From Anaeramoeba flamelloides (lineage: Eukaryota; Metamonada; Anaeramoebidae), in the NCBI GenBank assembly GCA_027625915.1, contig JANTQA010000070.1:8499001-8563000 (forward strand): DNA of 64,000 bases. The letters run 5' to 3'. The position numbers and the translations under genes were made by a program. Below, in pieces: positions 1-12,639 of this stretch. Every line of letters begins with the position of its first letter. Position 1 is the first letter of the stretch. A model generated the notes under the pieces. The model did no database searches. It worked only from the letters and a program-made list of their open reading frames with translations, and had not been told where the DNA came from.

Positions 1-2
1 TT

Positions 3-77
3 GTTGGAAATACAATTGCAATCACAATCGATGGAATTGCTATGACAACCTGGTTTGATTTTCTTTATTATTTTTAA
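3..77 (+). other. possible exon fragment at the left edge
   Basis: The first about 60 bases are clearly richer in G and C than what follows. Frame 3 is open to a TAA at 76-78 and reads VGNTIAITIDGIAMTTWFDF and a few more residues, which looks like a beta-rich coding segment. The opposite strand is also open and has an AG just before a hydrophobic reading, so the strand is not certain. Only the end of a possible gene lies in the window and I do not recognise it. Confidence 0.25.
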
Positions 78-899
78 TTTTTTCTTTTTTGTTCTTTGAA
101 CAAAAGATTCAAAAAAAAACTAAGACTATTGGGTTATAGAAAAAAAACCCAAGACTATTGGATTAGAGAAAAAAAAACTTTTGATCGGTTTAAATTCACT
201 TATTAAATGGTTTTATTGAGTACAGATCAATTCAAAAGAATTTGATAATTTCTTTCGGTCTTCCTAAATAAAATTCTTCTGTTTTACTCTTTGAAAAGCA
301 ACCAAATCAAAAACACTGTTCAAATAGACAATGAGGTTTATAACACAGACCATCATTAAGTCAAGTGAGAAAAGTGCAAGTTTTATCTTTATAAATCAGT
401 ATTTCTGACGAAACTAAGAAAATTTGAAAACCTAACCTACCTGTTTCACAAAAGAATTCGATAAAAAGTCAAAGAAAAAAAAATATTAAATTTTTTAACA
501 TATACAATGAAATAACAAAACACTTTTCAATTTTACTGTTAAACCAAAAACACCATAAATTCCATTTTTCTCATCAATTAAAAATATTAGTAAAAATTCA
601 AAAATATATTCGCATTTTATCGTGTAAAATATAAATTATGGAGTAACCATTGACAGTTTTAATTGGGATATTGATTAAATAATCCGAGTCTTTCAAATTT
701 AGCCCTTTGGTAAATGTCTCAATCAAAAAAATCCCAAATCTTCAAAATTAATAGAGAAAATAACTGAAAAATTAAAATCCAATTTTGATATTAAATTTCA
801 AAATCATAATCATTTTTATCAATTTGAAATATTATGATGAATTTGAATTTGAAAAAGATGTTTGATTATTGTGAATCAACATTAAATTTTGAAAACTAA
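78..899. other. AT-rich non-coding stretch
   Basis: I see only short open frames, A and T runs and no recognisable protein, RNA or clear repeat in this stretch. Confidence 0.5.
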
Positions 900-2030
900 A
901 CTCCAATTCAACATTTTTTAACACACCAAAATTCAATTTGTAAAAATAAAATCTTATTTAATCAATTCTAGAAGAAAAACCAAATTAGAACCATTCACCA
1001 ATTGGAATGATAACAATTGTTTATAAATTACAATACTCACAAAACAAAAAATAAATAATTATCAATACTAATAAATCAAGGGTGTGTTAAAAATTTTGGA
1101 GATGGGCAAAACAAAAAAAAATACATTGGTAAATTTGTTTAAATTCTATTAGGAACATTGATCGATCAAATGGTCAGATACTACCTTTTAATTTTATTTG
1201 AGTTCTTCTATTTGGAACAACTCAACTTTAACATAATATCTATTGTTGAAAAAAATGTTGATCGAGCGAAACGAGTTACGTAATTCAAAAAATGAAATGA
1301 AAACAAAAACTAAAAGATGAAAAAATGATTTTCCATAAGGTATTTCCAAAAAAGTGGGGCATTTTTTTTTACATTTCATAAAAAATAATCTTTTTTAGTG
1401 ATGGTAATCATTAATCAACAATACCAAATTAAGTTTAATATTTATACCGATTGAACCAACCATTTATGTATTTAATTCAAAACATGTTAGTTGAAATATT
1501 CCCAAAAAAATGAAAAAAAAAAATAGCACTTTTTTTGGTTAAAGCAATGTACGACCAATTTCAATAAAAAACCGGAAATATGGAAAGGGAACAAATGATT
1601 TTTTAAACACGAAAATGCAGTTATATGTTTTTAATTATATTGTAAATTTTGTTGAGATTATACAAGTTATGAAAATGATTTTTTCGATCAAAAAGAAAAT
1701 AATAAACACCAATTTTCATCATAAAAAAATATCCGATAAAATCGAGATCAGAAATTTTAATATATTTTATTTATGCAATACAATACTAAGAAACAAATTG
1801 AATTATTATCAAGAATCTATAAATGGTGATTAATGATTTTATATATTTAAATCCTTTTTTGAAGAATGTGTTACATAAATATATTTTAAAATATAATTGC
1901 CCCACTTTCTTGGAAATAGCTTATTTTTCAAAAATCAAAATTATATCCAATTTAAATGAAATTGTATTATTGTGATTCTTTGGAACATTTTAGCTGTGTG
2001 GAAAATTTTGAATTTTAGTTTATATAAACT
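900..2030 (+). repeat. dispersed repeat family A, copy 1, split by an insertion
   Basis: This copy starts with a roughly 200-bp block with imperfect inverted ends: TTTTTTAACACACC near 910 and GGGTGTGTTAAAAATTTTGG at about 1080. It continues with a unit containing GATCGATCAA and CAACTCAACTTTAACATAAT. The unit breaks at about 1334 and resumes at about 1925 (TTGTGATTCTTTGGAACATT and GCTGTGTGGAAAATTTTGAA); the piece between is a separate element. A matching unbroken copy lies at 30322-30870. There is no coding potential. Confidence 0.7.
1335..1924. mobile_element. 590-bp inverted-repeat element nested in repeat A
   Basis: The left end (1335-1361) and the reverse complement of the right end (1898-1924) match at 25 of 27 positions; the shared core is AAAGTGGGGCA next to TATTTCCAA. 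The element interrupts repeat family A, whose uninterrupted equivalent at about 30745-30765 serves as an empty site. The flanks have diverged too much for me to define a target duplication. The inside has no meaningful reading frame, so this looks like a non-autonomous DNA transposon (MITE-like). Confidence 0.7.
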
Positions 2031-2790
2031 CCATTCCAAAATTTTGGACACATCTAAAATCAAAAATAGGCAAAAAAAAACTCCGAATATATATTATATT
2101 TTTTCTAAACATAATATTAAATCAGGTTTAAGTTACCCAATATTCATGTTCTTTTAAGTAATCATTTTTATCCAAATTAAAGAAAAAAAATATAAAATGA
2201 AAAAAAAATAAAAATTGGTGTGTCCAAAATGATGAAACGAGAGGAACAAAAAAGAGCATTGCTAAATTTGTTCAAATTTCACCAACAATTATTGGTTGAT
2301 CAATCAAATGATTAGATACCATCAACTATTTGTGTGTGATTTTTCTATTGAACAAACTCAACTTTAACTTTCTATCAACCATTGAAAAAAGTTTCCAGTT
2401 CTAACGAAACAGATTACGTACTAGAAAAAAGGAAATGAAAACAAAACAAAAAAGACAAAAAATGGAATAGTTTGTAAAATCAAAATTATTTCCAAATTGA
2501 ATGTAAAGTGTAGTATTGCTATTCTTTCAACTGTTGCAACCATCCAAAATTTTGGAATTTGGTTTATATGTATCTTTTGGAGTGCTCTTTGGCTTTTTAT
2601 CAAAAATAAATTTTGGAGAGCACAACAAAAAATCCATTACTAATTGTGTTGAAATTCCATTAACAATTAATTATTAATCAATCAAATGATTAGATACAAC
2701 CAACTAATTTTATTTGAGTTTTTTTCTCTTTAAATGAATTCAACTTATAACCTAATATCAATCATTTGGATTTTTTTTCGATTTGAAATA
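2031..2790 (+). repeat. dispersed repeat family A, copies 2 and 3 in tandem
   Basis: A second copy begins with inverted ends CCAAAATTTTGGACACATC (about 2036) and GGTGTGTCCAAAATGATG (about 2219). It continues with diverged versions of the same unit (TTGGTTGATCAATCAAATGA near 2292 and CAAACTCAACTTTAAC near 2354). A shortened third copy starts near 2610. Together with copy 1 this is a decayed tandem array with a unit of about 540 bp. Confidence 0.6.
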
Positions 2791-4591
2791 TACTATTCCT
2801 GTAATTGGATAAATAAATTGAAAAAAACGATAAAACGAAAAAAAATGATTTGCAAATATTTCAAAAATCAAAATTATTCTCTATTTCACTCATAGGAGCC
2901 CAGCTAAAAAAGAAAATTTTTATTTTTTTCAAAGAATCAACCAATATAATATGAATTAGAAGTAAGAGAAATATAATCTTCAGATTAGAGTTGATGTTCA
3001 TTAAAGAAATACCTTAACAAATTATAAATTTATAAAAAAAAAATTTTAAAATAAGAATTTATTTCGCCAATCAAAAAAAAATAAAAAATATCAATTCCGA
3101 TAATTTCTATTTCATCAAAAACAAATCTAGATAATCATTTAAAAAGGTTCATCTTTCAAAAAAAAATCTAGGGAATTATTCACATCTTTTTTTTTTTTTT
3201 TTTAATTTTTTAATTTTTGTAATTTAGAAGAGTAAATTCAAAAAAAATCGCAATTTATAACTTGGTATGTTCTGTATAACCTTTTTTTTTAAAAAAAAAT
3301 AATATTTCCACTAGTGAACTGATTACTAAAATTCGAAAGGAACGTGTTATTTTGTTTAAATTTAAGTCTGGATTCTTAATAAAATTCAAAATTTCCAAAA
3401 AAAATAACTTAATTAAAAATATTTATTTGGGAAAATGATAAATATTTAGAATACGGCTTTCAATACTTAAGAGACACTCATGAATTTTCTTTTTAATTTC
3501 ATCCAAAAATAACACAACCGTGATAGTGAGGTTATTTGTTTAAAAATGTTACTGAACAAAATCCAATATGATTTTTGCTACTCTTTTTTTATTTAATAAA
3601 AAGATTTTCTCTGAAGAAGTCAAAGAAATAAACAATTTTTAATAAGATAAATTTTCAAATTACTTTTTGATTAGTTGTTTAGATTTGATAAAAACTTCTC
3701 AACATATTTAAAATCAGCACACATCTTTTAAGGGGAAGTCATTTTTTTTCTTGCATAAAAAGTACTTTAATAAATTTTTTGAGAAAAAAAAAAAATCAAA
3801 ATTTTATTATATGTAGTTATTTTGAGTGCTTCTTATTTTTTCTAAAAAAACCCGAAAAAAAAATTTACCAGAAAAAATTTTTTAAATAAAAATGAACCAA
3901 ATTCAATCATTTCGAAGTTTATTCCGATTTTAAATTGTTTTTATTAAGATTTTGATATAATTGGAAATTTTTTAACTTAATTTCTCAATTTTTTCCTTAT
4001 TTTCTTTAAAAAAAAGTAAAACTTAAAAATATTGGATTATTTTTTTTTCATTTTTTAAATTATGCTTTAACGATCAAGTGAAAATTCAAAAATTCCACAT
4101 CACCTTTTTCACAAAACCAAATCCCAATTTGTAGTCTCGATAACAAATTAGTTTTGAGTAAGAAGACAAACAAAAAATTGTCTCACTAAAATAAATCAAA
4201 TGTTTTGGCGCTTTGAAGTTTTTTCTAAAATTGGGGGTTCTCAAGAAAACATCACAGGTTGGTATTTACACTGCTTGTTTTTTTAAACAGAATCTTCAGT
4301 TCAAAAATACCCAAACTAAAAAACTAATAGAAATTCACAATTCCCTTGTTAGAATTTTTTAGCTTTATGAGGAATCTAGAACAATTTGAGCCACAAAAAT
4401 GTTCAAAAACCAAAGATCACGAGACCTTCAAAAATTATAGTTGTTTATTGAGTGTTTGAAATGATCTTTATTTTTTTGGTTGTGAAAATAAGATTCTTTT
4501 TCTTTTTCATTTTAACCCTCTTATCAGGGTTACCGAGTTCATGTAATCAAAAACCTGGAGTTTTAGAATTTTTTATGAAAAAATACTAATA
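2791..4591. other. AT-rich non-coding stretch
   Basis: Homopolymer runs and short frames only. I see no gene, RNA or clear repeat here. Confidence 0.5.
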
Positions 4592-5067
4592 CAGTGGTGG
4601 AAATAACCCGTTCAGACAACCTTTAACCCAGTACTAAAATTTAACTCATGTTTTTTTTTCAGACTTGGGTATTGGAAGACCAGAAATCACTTATAGATTC
4701 TTGGTTCAGATCCAAATTGACTTTAGAGGTTAGATCTTTGATTAATCAAAATGGCTCAATTATACTAAATGCTTTTGTTTCAAAAATTTCATCATATTTA
4801 CAAAATTTGTGAGATTAATTGATTTTTTTATCAAAATTCCAAAAAATGAAATTATGCTCATTTTTTTGTCAAAAAATTACATTTTAATCTTCCAGTATCT
4901 TTATAATTCTTTTTTAAAATTTATTTAAAAAACCCTATTTCTTGTTTATATACTGTTTTCATCCCATTCATTTGTTTCTTTTATTTCTAGAGTCAGCCAA
5001 TATTTTTTGCATGAGTTAAATTTTAGTAATGGGTTAAAATAAAAAACACGGGTTAGTTACACCACTG
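4592..5067. mobile_element. Tc1/mariner-type MITE, 476 bp
   Basis: The ends are inverted copies, CAGTGGTGGAAATAACCCGT on the left and CAGTGGTGTAACTAACCCGT reading inward from the right, each flanked by TA (4590-4591 and 5068-5069). Similarity reaches about 60 bp inward, including ACTAAAATTTAACTCATG on both sides. TA target duplication and CAGT ends are typical of Tc1/mariner non-autonomous elements. There is no transposase frame inside. Confidence 0.8.
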
Positions 5068-8000
5068 TACTGGTTTTGGAATTATAAATGTGAAAATATT
5101 TTCACTTCATTTTCCTTTTCCTTTATAAACAGAGTTTCCAAAAGAAGTAGGTTGTAAATTGGCGACTAGTCTCTATTTTGACAAATAGAAAATTGAAAAG
5201 CAAGTTAAAACTTATTCCTTTTTGTTATTCAAATACCAGTAAAACGATTTTAAATCCAAACTGGATGAATATTTCGATGTACCCGCACTCCACAATTTAA
5301 ATTATGTTGAATGATAGGTTTTTGAAGTTAACTTGATGATTTCTTACTTTGTGTGAAAAGATTCACAAATTGAAAATTGAGAGGCTTTTTTTTCAAATTT
5401 ATAATTTTCACATGTTTTTCTTTTAGTTTTCATAAAATTCACAACTTGTAAATTTTCTAGTTCAATTACTATCATTTCAATTCAGAATTAGTAAAAAATT
5501 TTCACTTTTTTTTCTTGATTTTTTGATTAATAGAGTTTTAAAAGAAAGAATCTGAGATTTGTGAAAGTATTTGAAAAAGCAAAATGAAATCAAAAATAAA
5601 GTAAAAATATTTTCCAATTGCAAAACAAATTTTCTATTGTTACTTTTTTTCATAAAAATCTCTTCTTTTCGAAAGAGGTCAAAGAAGAAAAACAGCACAA
5701 CCAACACCACAAAATCCTAATTGCATTTTGTATGAAATGATAAAAAATTAAATTTCTTTGGAAATTGGAAAATTATTTGTTTTTCATGTCTCGAAACACG
5801 ATCAGGTTGTGAAATTGCCAGCGTTAGTTATTCTTTAGTTTTGTCTTACAATTGGAATAAGTTTTGAAAATTTTGATTGGCTATGAAAAAGATCCACAAT
5901 CAAAAAAATTGATGTTTGAATAAAAAAAGTTTTTCCACAAATATAAAAAATTCAAAACATAATAGTGGGAAAGGGTTTCTTTGGACTTTCTTCAATTAGT
6001 GACTATAATACCAATGTTAAAAGAGTTTTTTAGGAGAATTTGAGACAAAAAATAAAAATAAAAGCATTAAGAATCAATAAATAATAAAACCAAAAATAGT
6101 TTTTGTGAATAAAATTTGAACAATCAGTTCTGATAAAGGAATTAAAAAAATCAACAACACTAATCATAAACTACCCAGAATACCAAGTTAAAAAATTTCG
6201 GGTAAATTTTTTTTTTGGGTTTTTTTAGAAAATTTAAAAAGTTACCAGTTATTTTAAAAAAAAGTTCAAACAAATTATAAAAAGTATCTGTAAAACAGTT
6301 GATACACTTAACTAAAAATATTTACAGGAAATTATTCAAACTTTTTTTTTCAGGCACTTTTTTAAAATGAATTCAATCCAAAATATTTTTTCCATTGAAT
6401 ATTGAAAGACTGGTATAATAGAGTAAATGTGTAATAGAGCATCAAAATGGTTTGGAATACGTATCCGTTATGTATTAAAAAAACTTTAAAAACAAGATAT
6501 TTATTATTGGTAATAAAAAAAATACAATAATTATTAGATTAATCGTGTAATACGTACCAAAATTATTTAAAAACCAACTCTATTTCTTAATTTTTTTTTT
6601 ACTTGAGAATAGATTTCTTTTTGTATTGTATCATAAAATAAAAATTAAACAATTGATTTTTTTGCACAAAATCATCTGATAAACAGAACAATTTGAATAA
6701 TTATTGATCAACGAATAGTGTCAATTATTTTAAAAATAAAATTATTTTTACCAAGTTGTAATTTTTCTAATGTAAACTCCATTTCAAAAATTGTGACTCG
6801 CCTGAAAACATAAATTGAAAAAAAAAAATGTATCCTTTAGTATTCAAGAACAACTAATAATTAAATCTGATTCTTAATTCACTTTTAAATCATTCTTAAG
6901 ATATAAAAACTTGATATTTTTAAAATTAAAAAAAAAAAAAATCAAACACTAAAAAAAAAAGTTAAATCACAATTTTTGAAAAGAGCATTAAGGATTTTTT
7001 ATTACTGAACTTTCACTAAAAAAAAGTTGAACAAGAAGATTTTTTACAAATCGTTAAATTCATTTTAAAAGACAACATATAGTCTCAATTTTCATAATGA
7101 TTATTGGTCTTTTCTAAGATCTTTTTTTTTTTCCACTTGATCTTTACCAAAAAAAAAAGAAAAATTATCAAAAAAAAAAAAAAGAAAAACAAAAACAAAA
7201 ATTTACAAGAAATTAGAAAAAATGATTCTGATCTAAAAATTGACGATTTATTCTGATCTCAAAATTTGAAATATTTTTTTGATAAGAATATAGGATAAAC
7301 CCTCAAAAAAACTTCCATTAACATTAGAAAGCGAGTCAAAATTTTTGAAAAATCGTTAATTTTTTTTTTTTTATTGTTCAATTTTTTTACAAATAATTTC
7401 TACTGAAAATAAAAAAAAATTTTTTTAATAAAAATAAATTTAAAGTTCGGTGAAAGAATATTAGATATTATTAATTTGATTTTGATAAATATATCAAATA
7501 TAAAAAAACTGTTTAAAAAATAAATCTTTTTTTTTTTAAATTCATTATTATTCTTATCTAAACGTTTTTTTTTTTTAATTTTTATTCTTTTTTTATTTTT
7601 ATTTTTTGATATTTTTAATTATTTTAATATTAATTTTATTTGTTTTTTTCATATAATTAATAGCACATTATTTTCATTCGTTGAACTTTTTTTGCTTTAT
7701 AATTTATCAAAAAAAGTTTATTAAAATTATTTGACCACATTATCTTCAAGAAATCTCTATTTATTATATTTGAATTATAATATTATAATATATAGATATA
7801 TATTATATTCCAAGAACATTCGGATTTAATAATTTACAAATTCATTTATCAAATAATAAAAACATCAAACTAAATAAATTTATTCATTAAAGGAATATTT
7901 CCCAATTTTAATATAATTATTAATTCTTTGCTTTTTAAAACTTTTTCTTTTTTTATTATTTTTTGTAAAATCTATAAAAATGGTTTATTTATTGAGGATA

Positions 8001-9408
8001 CTAAGTAAAAGAACAAAAGAATATAAAAAGAAAAGAATAGAAGTATCGATATCTAAATAAGTTTAAGGAAGTAGGTACATTTTTCAAATTTTGAGTGCCT
8101 TACTTTATTCGAAATTGAATCAATAAAATCATTTCTTTAACTTAATGAATGTTTTAATAAATATGGGTGAATGACAGAGATACTAGTATAAAATTAATTT
8201 ACATACCAATTAATCAACGAAAATCAAAATAAAGAAAAAAAATGACAAAAAAAAATAAAATAAAATTAATTTGATTCATTAATCTTTGAAGTAAAATTTG
8301 ACACAATTAATTCTTCTTTATTCAGTTTTTTTTTTATTCTGATAAAAATACGTTTATTCTCAAAAATTTGGATTAACAAATCGCTTTCTATTTGAAAAGA
8401 ATTTTCAAAATTGAAATTTAATTTGAATTTTGATTTAATTCATCCAATTTTGATTTAGCTAAATAAAAAATGGTATTTAATTTCTTCTTTTTTAATAAAG
8501 ATATTGGAAACATTTACTTAATTTCTCACTATTTTATTTTCTTATAAATTGATAAATTAAAATAATTCGATATGTTACTTTAATTTCTTCTAAATTTTTC
8601 TTTTATTCGAGTTGAATTTTTTTGTAGTTATTTTTTAGATTTCGAATATTCAATTTTCTTTTTGCTTTTATCTTTAAAAACAAGATTCTTTATTTTTACT
8701 CTAGTATTGACTGATATATTTGAAAAAAGAATTTTGAAAACAAATTTAATAAAAAAGGGTTTTAATATATAATAATAATTAGGAACTGTGTTATGGATTC
8801 AAGGTATGTAACTGGTTTGTTCTCTTCCAAATTAAGGAGTTAAAAAAGAAATATGGAAATTTTCAGATGAATTGTTTTTGAATCACATTTTAAAGAATTT
8901 TTCTCAATTAAAAACCAATTACAATTCTTTAGTACTCATCTGAATAATTAATTCAATCTAAAATTGTTAATTAAGGAAAAAAAGGTTGTCTTCACAATTT
9001 AAAAATAAGTTCTTCATCTTTTAAATACAGCTATTGTATTTTCTTAATCCAAAATAAAAGGTTACCTCCTGGGAGATTTTGTTTTATTCTTGAATTTAAA
9101 TTGGTTCAACCTGTGTTATCTCATCAAAAAAAAATTCTTTTACTATTTGATAAAGAGAAAACAATAATTCAAAATAATTTTTTCCTTGAACAAAATCCTT
9201 TAAAGTACACTAGCTTCTGTTCGCTTCATTTCAAAGTTTTTTAAATTCAGAAAATTATAAATTCCCTTCAAAAAAGAAACTGTTAAATAACAAATTGAAA
9301 GAATTATTTTTCAAACATTATCATTTTTTTTTCTCTTATTTCTTTTTTTTATTTCTTTGACAAGCAAAGTTCTTTTACACCTAAGAATACAAAATACAAC
9401 CAACCAAA
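5068..9408. other. long AT-rich gene-free stretch
   Basis: At 5075-5240 there is a segment related to 54055-54250 (shared words such as ATTCAAATACCAGTA). A short open frame at about 5240-5305 (KLDEYFDVPALHNLNYVE) looks coding-like but has no start, no splice site in phase and no recognised family. The rest is A and T runs. The last few hundred bases form the upstream region of the PSF1-like gene. Confidence 0.45.
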
Positions 9409-11151
9409 ATGGATCAATCCGGAGTAAATCTTATAAAGGAATTAACCAACAGTTCAATGACTCTTCCTTTTTATAATCAAGAACTTGTTGACAAAGTCAA
9501 GGATCAAGTTCTCAAACACCAAGACACGTTAAACGAGATCTTATCTGAACAAGATCCACGTTCACCAGAAATTTCTTCTGCACTCTTGTTTTACCACTTT
9601 TCCATGCAAAGGAACAAAAGGTATCTGTGTGTTTACCATAACGAAAGAATCAAAAAATTAAAAAAATTGTGTTGGGTTAATGGTGCCGTGTTACCAAAAA
9701 ACTTTTCGCCACGTTGTTCAGAAAACGAAAAGAACTTCTATAATGAATATTCCACAATACTTGCACGATTTATTTGTGACCTTTCAATTGATTTAACAAC
9801 ATTTAATGATCCTCCCTCGAATGTGTCAACACCCTCAATTGACGAACTGCTTCGCAAGCAAGAACAAATACTCTTCCCACAAGTACCAATTCGTAATCCA
9901 AATGAATTGGAAAGCCAGCTCGAAATCCAAATGGGAAGTGGCACTGGCAATGAAAAGGAAATCGAAAAGGAAGAAGAAATGGAAAAGAAAAACATCGTTG
10001 AGAACAAAAAAGTACCAGAAAGTGTAATCCAACCACAGCAAGAAACAACAAAAGAAGTCCCAGAAGATCAAAAAGACCAAGAAAAACAAGAAATCTTGCC
10101 ACAAACACAAATAATGACGAACCAAGAAAATAATTTACTTCAACAAATGAAAAACGAAAACAAACCGATAATTGAAAACAGCCAAAAAGAACAATTACAA
10201 CAACAGGAACAAGAAAACCAAAACAATTCAAAAACAGAAATTTTACAAGAAAAGGATTCCCAAATTCAAATTGAAAATGAAAATGAAAATGAACAAGTTC
10301 AAGAAAAAGAAAAAGAAATCGAAAAAGAAAAAGAAATCGAAATAAATAATAATCAACAGTCCGAAAACCAAAACCAACAATTAAGAGAATTTCAACAAGA
10401 AACATTAATTAAAGACCAAGAAGAAACAGTTGGATCTATGGAAATTGAAACAGAAACGGGAACACAAACAGAAAATGAAAATGAAAATGAAAATAAAAAG
10501 CAAAAAGAACAAGAAAACGGAACTTCAAAAGAAAATGAAAGTGTGATAAAAGAAAATATAGGTAATGTACCACAAACAAATGAACAAAATATTGTTATTT
10601 CAAAAGAAAACCAACAAGATCAAAAAGAGCATGCAACACAAGGGAAAGAAGAGACACATACACAGGTACAGCCAAATACCAGAAATGAAGAAAAACAAAA
10701 TATTGCTTCTGAATTAAATCCAAACGAAAATAATGTTGAAAAAAATGTTACTGAACAACCTTTAATTACAAATAAAACACAATCAACACAACAATTAAAA
10801 CAACCCGAAATTGAAACCAAAAAAGAGTTAACCCAGCAGACCATAATTCAAACAGAAATGCAAACAGAAAATAATATAAAATCGGAATTGTTACAAAAGA
10901 CACAACAAGAAGATCAGAAACAAGAATATTTAATTGTACAATCACAAAACAATAATCTTGTAGATCAACAAATTAACAACCCAGAAAATATTCCACAAAA
11001 TATTCAAGAACAAGTACTAACAACAAGCAATTTGAATAAACCATCTCTAACACTAGACGAAACTGTAAATAATACCTATTCACAGAACACCATGGAAATT
11101 GAAAAGATCAGCACAGAACAACAAACTCAAAATGATTCGGAACAAAATTAA
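9409..11151 (+). CDS. PSF1: GINS complex subunit PSF1-like protein with long Q/E/N-rich tail
   Basis: PSF1 is one of four GINS subunits; GINS joins Cdc45 and MCM2-7 in the replicative CMG helicase in the nucleus. Residues 1-140 match the PSF1 A domain in order: an amphipathic start (LIKEL), the central FSMQRNKRYLCVYHNERIKK corresponding to the RNRR-type helix of other PSF1 proteins, the WVNGAVLP segment (WEYGSVLP in animals), and a final helix NFYNEYSTILARFI. PSF1 is usually about 200 residues, with a small C-terminal B domain after a conserved PP linker. Here PP is present (about 136-137) but the B domain is absent, and about 430 residues rich in Gln, Glu, Asn and Lys follow to the TAA. The start ATG is preceded by CCAAA. 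The frame is a single uninterrupted exon. Identification of the A domain is by recalled family sequence and is fairly secure; the tail's role is unknown. Confidence 0.85.
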   Translation: MDQSGVNLIKELTNSSMTLPFYNQELVDKVKDQVLKHQDTLNEILSEQDPRSPEISSALLFYHFSMQRNKRYLCVYHNERIKKLKKLCWVNGAVLPKNFSPRCSENEKNFYNEYSTILARFICDLSIDLTTFNDPPSNVSTPSIDELLRKQEQILFPQVPIRNPNELESQLEIQMGSGTGNEKEIEKEEEMEKKNIVENKKVPESVIQPQQETTKEVPEDQKDQEKQEILPQTQIMTNQENNLLQQMKNENKPIIENSQKEQLQQQEQENQNNSKTEILQEKDSQIQIENENENEQVQEKEKEIEKEKEIEINNNQQSENQNQQLREFQQETLIKDQEETVGSMEIETETGTQTENENENENKKQKEQENGTSKENESVIKENIGNVPQTNEQNIVISKENQQDQKEHATQGKEETHTQVQPNTRNEEKQNIASELNPNENNVEKNVTEQPLITNKTQSTQQLKQPEIETKKELTQQTIIQTEMQTENNIKSELLQKTQQEDQKQEYLIVQSQNNNLVDQQINNPENIPQNIQEQVLTTSNLNKPSLTLDETVNNTYSQNTMEIEKISTEQQTQNDSEQN

Positions 11152-12049
11152 GAAACTTTCTCTTATCCTAAATAAAATATTAAAGATAAACACAGTTATT
11201 CAAAATTATTTTTATATGATACAAATTTTATTAATAACAACCAAACCATAACTTTAAATATTTTTTATTTCTTTTTTCTTTTTTCATTATTTTTTTACTG
11301 TTGTGAAAAAAAATTATCACAGATCAAAAAAGTGTGAAATTTTTTTACAAAATAGATCAATTTAATTATTAACATTAAAAAAGTAGTCGAATTCACTAAT
11401 AAATTTTGTGGTTAATAAAAATGCAAATCAAGATTGGTGACTCACATATAAGTATGATTCTCATTAAGTATTTCCTTTTGTGATTTTGGCCAAGAATGCT
11501 CAATATGATTTTCTTAATTTGAAAATTGTTAATCTTTTGGATTGAAAAGCCTTTCAAAAAATTATCATTTTATACTTTTGATATATTAAATGAGTATTTA
11601 TTTTTAATAATTAAAGTTATGATTTTAATGCATTCTTAATTGTACTCTTATTTTCAACTCTGGTTGGCTTTTTTTTATATTTCACAATAATAATATTCTT
11701 CATCATCATTTGTTCATTTTGAGAGGCTAATTAAAACAATTAATTTAATTCATAAAAAAGTAAAACAATCGAACATGTTGTAGATATTTCAGTTTCATTC
11801 TTTAAATTTTCCTTAAATGAAAGAAAAAAGACATTACTTTTATTTTAAAACAAAAATAGAGATAGAATTCTACGTTTTTATTGAGAAAAGGATCATTTTT
11901 GCTATTTTATCAAAATTTTGAGGTTTTAAAAGTCTTCTCCTTGGGGAATGAATGTCTTTATGTCTGTAATTCCTTATGGTAACAAAAAGATATTTTACAT
12001 ATTTATTATATATACACTATTTTCTAGTCAAATGAAGACTAAATGTAAT
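11152..12049. other. downstream non-coding region of the PSF1-like gene
   Basis: AT-rich, with no recognised gene. An 86-codon frame beginning at 11948 is hydrophobic, runs into a dispersed repeat and is probably chance. Confidence 0.45.
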
Positions 12050-12520
12050 TGTGTGAATTATGGGTTTGAACGGATAACAGATGAGATGATTTTGAAAATT
12101 TCAAAATTGAAATCATTTTTTCTCATTTTACTTTTTTTCTATTTTTTTTTGATGGATTTTCTTTATACATCAAGTGTTTTGGAAATTATATTATTATTGA
12201 AAGATTGAAAATCAGCTAGGTCAAAAGGTGTTATACAAATGTTACTGAGAGTGAAAAAATGTTTGTTGAAAAATCAATTTGATTTCTATTGTAATTTTCT
12301 TGGATCTTCAATTCAAGAACAAATTGAAGAATCTTGTTTTTCTAAATATGTATGTAAGAATTTGTGTTTTTCAATTTTTTTTTGAAAAGATAAGGTTGAA
12401 TTGATTGACATCTTGTGGATATAATCTAAACTGTTTTGTGCATTGTTCCACTTATTTTTTATTTGTTCTTGAAAGATTGTTTTATGAAAATTAATTGATT
12501 TTTGAACATTTTTAGTACCA
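12050..12520 (+). repeat. dispersed repeat family D, copy 1
   Basis: It shares order and words with 53800-54420: CAAAATTGAAATCATTTTTT, TTGATTTCTATTG and TTATTTGTTCTTGAAAG (TTATTTGCTCTTGAAAG in the other copy). No coding potential or defined ends were found. Confidence 0.5.
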
Positions 12521-12639
12521 TTTTGTAGAAAGAAATATTTTTTTTTGATTTAGAATGGATAATTTTTCATAAATTCGTTGAATTTTTCTTAAAAATAACA
12601 TTTATGATATAATTATCAATATATAAGATATTAAAGAAA

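Noticed and set aside
11948-12208. 86-codon plus-strand frame with ATG
   Set aside because: Hydrophobic low-complexity translation that overlaps a dispersed repeat; no family resemblance.
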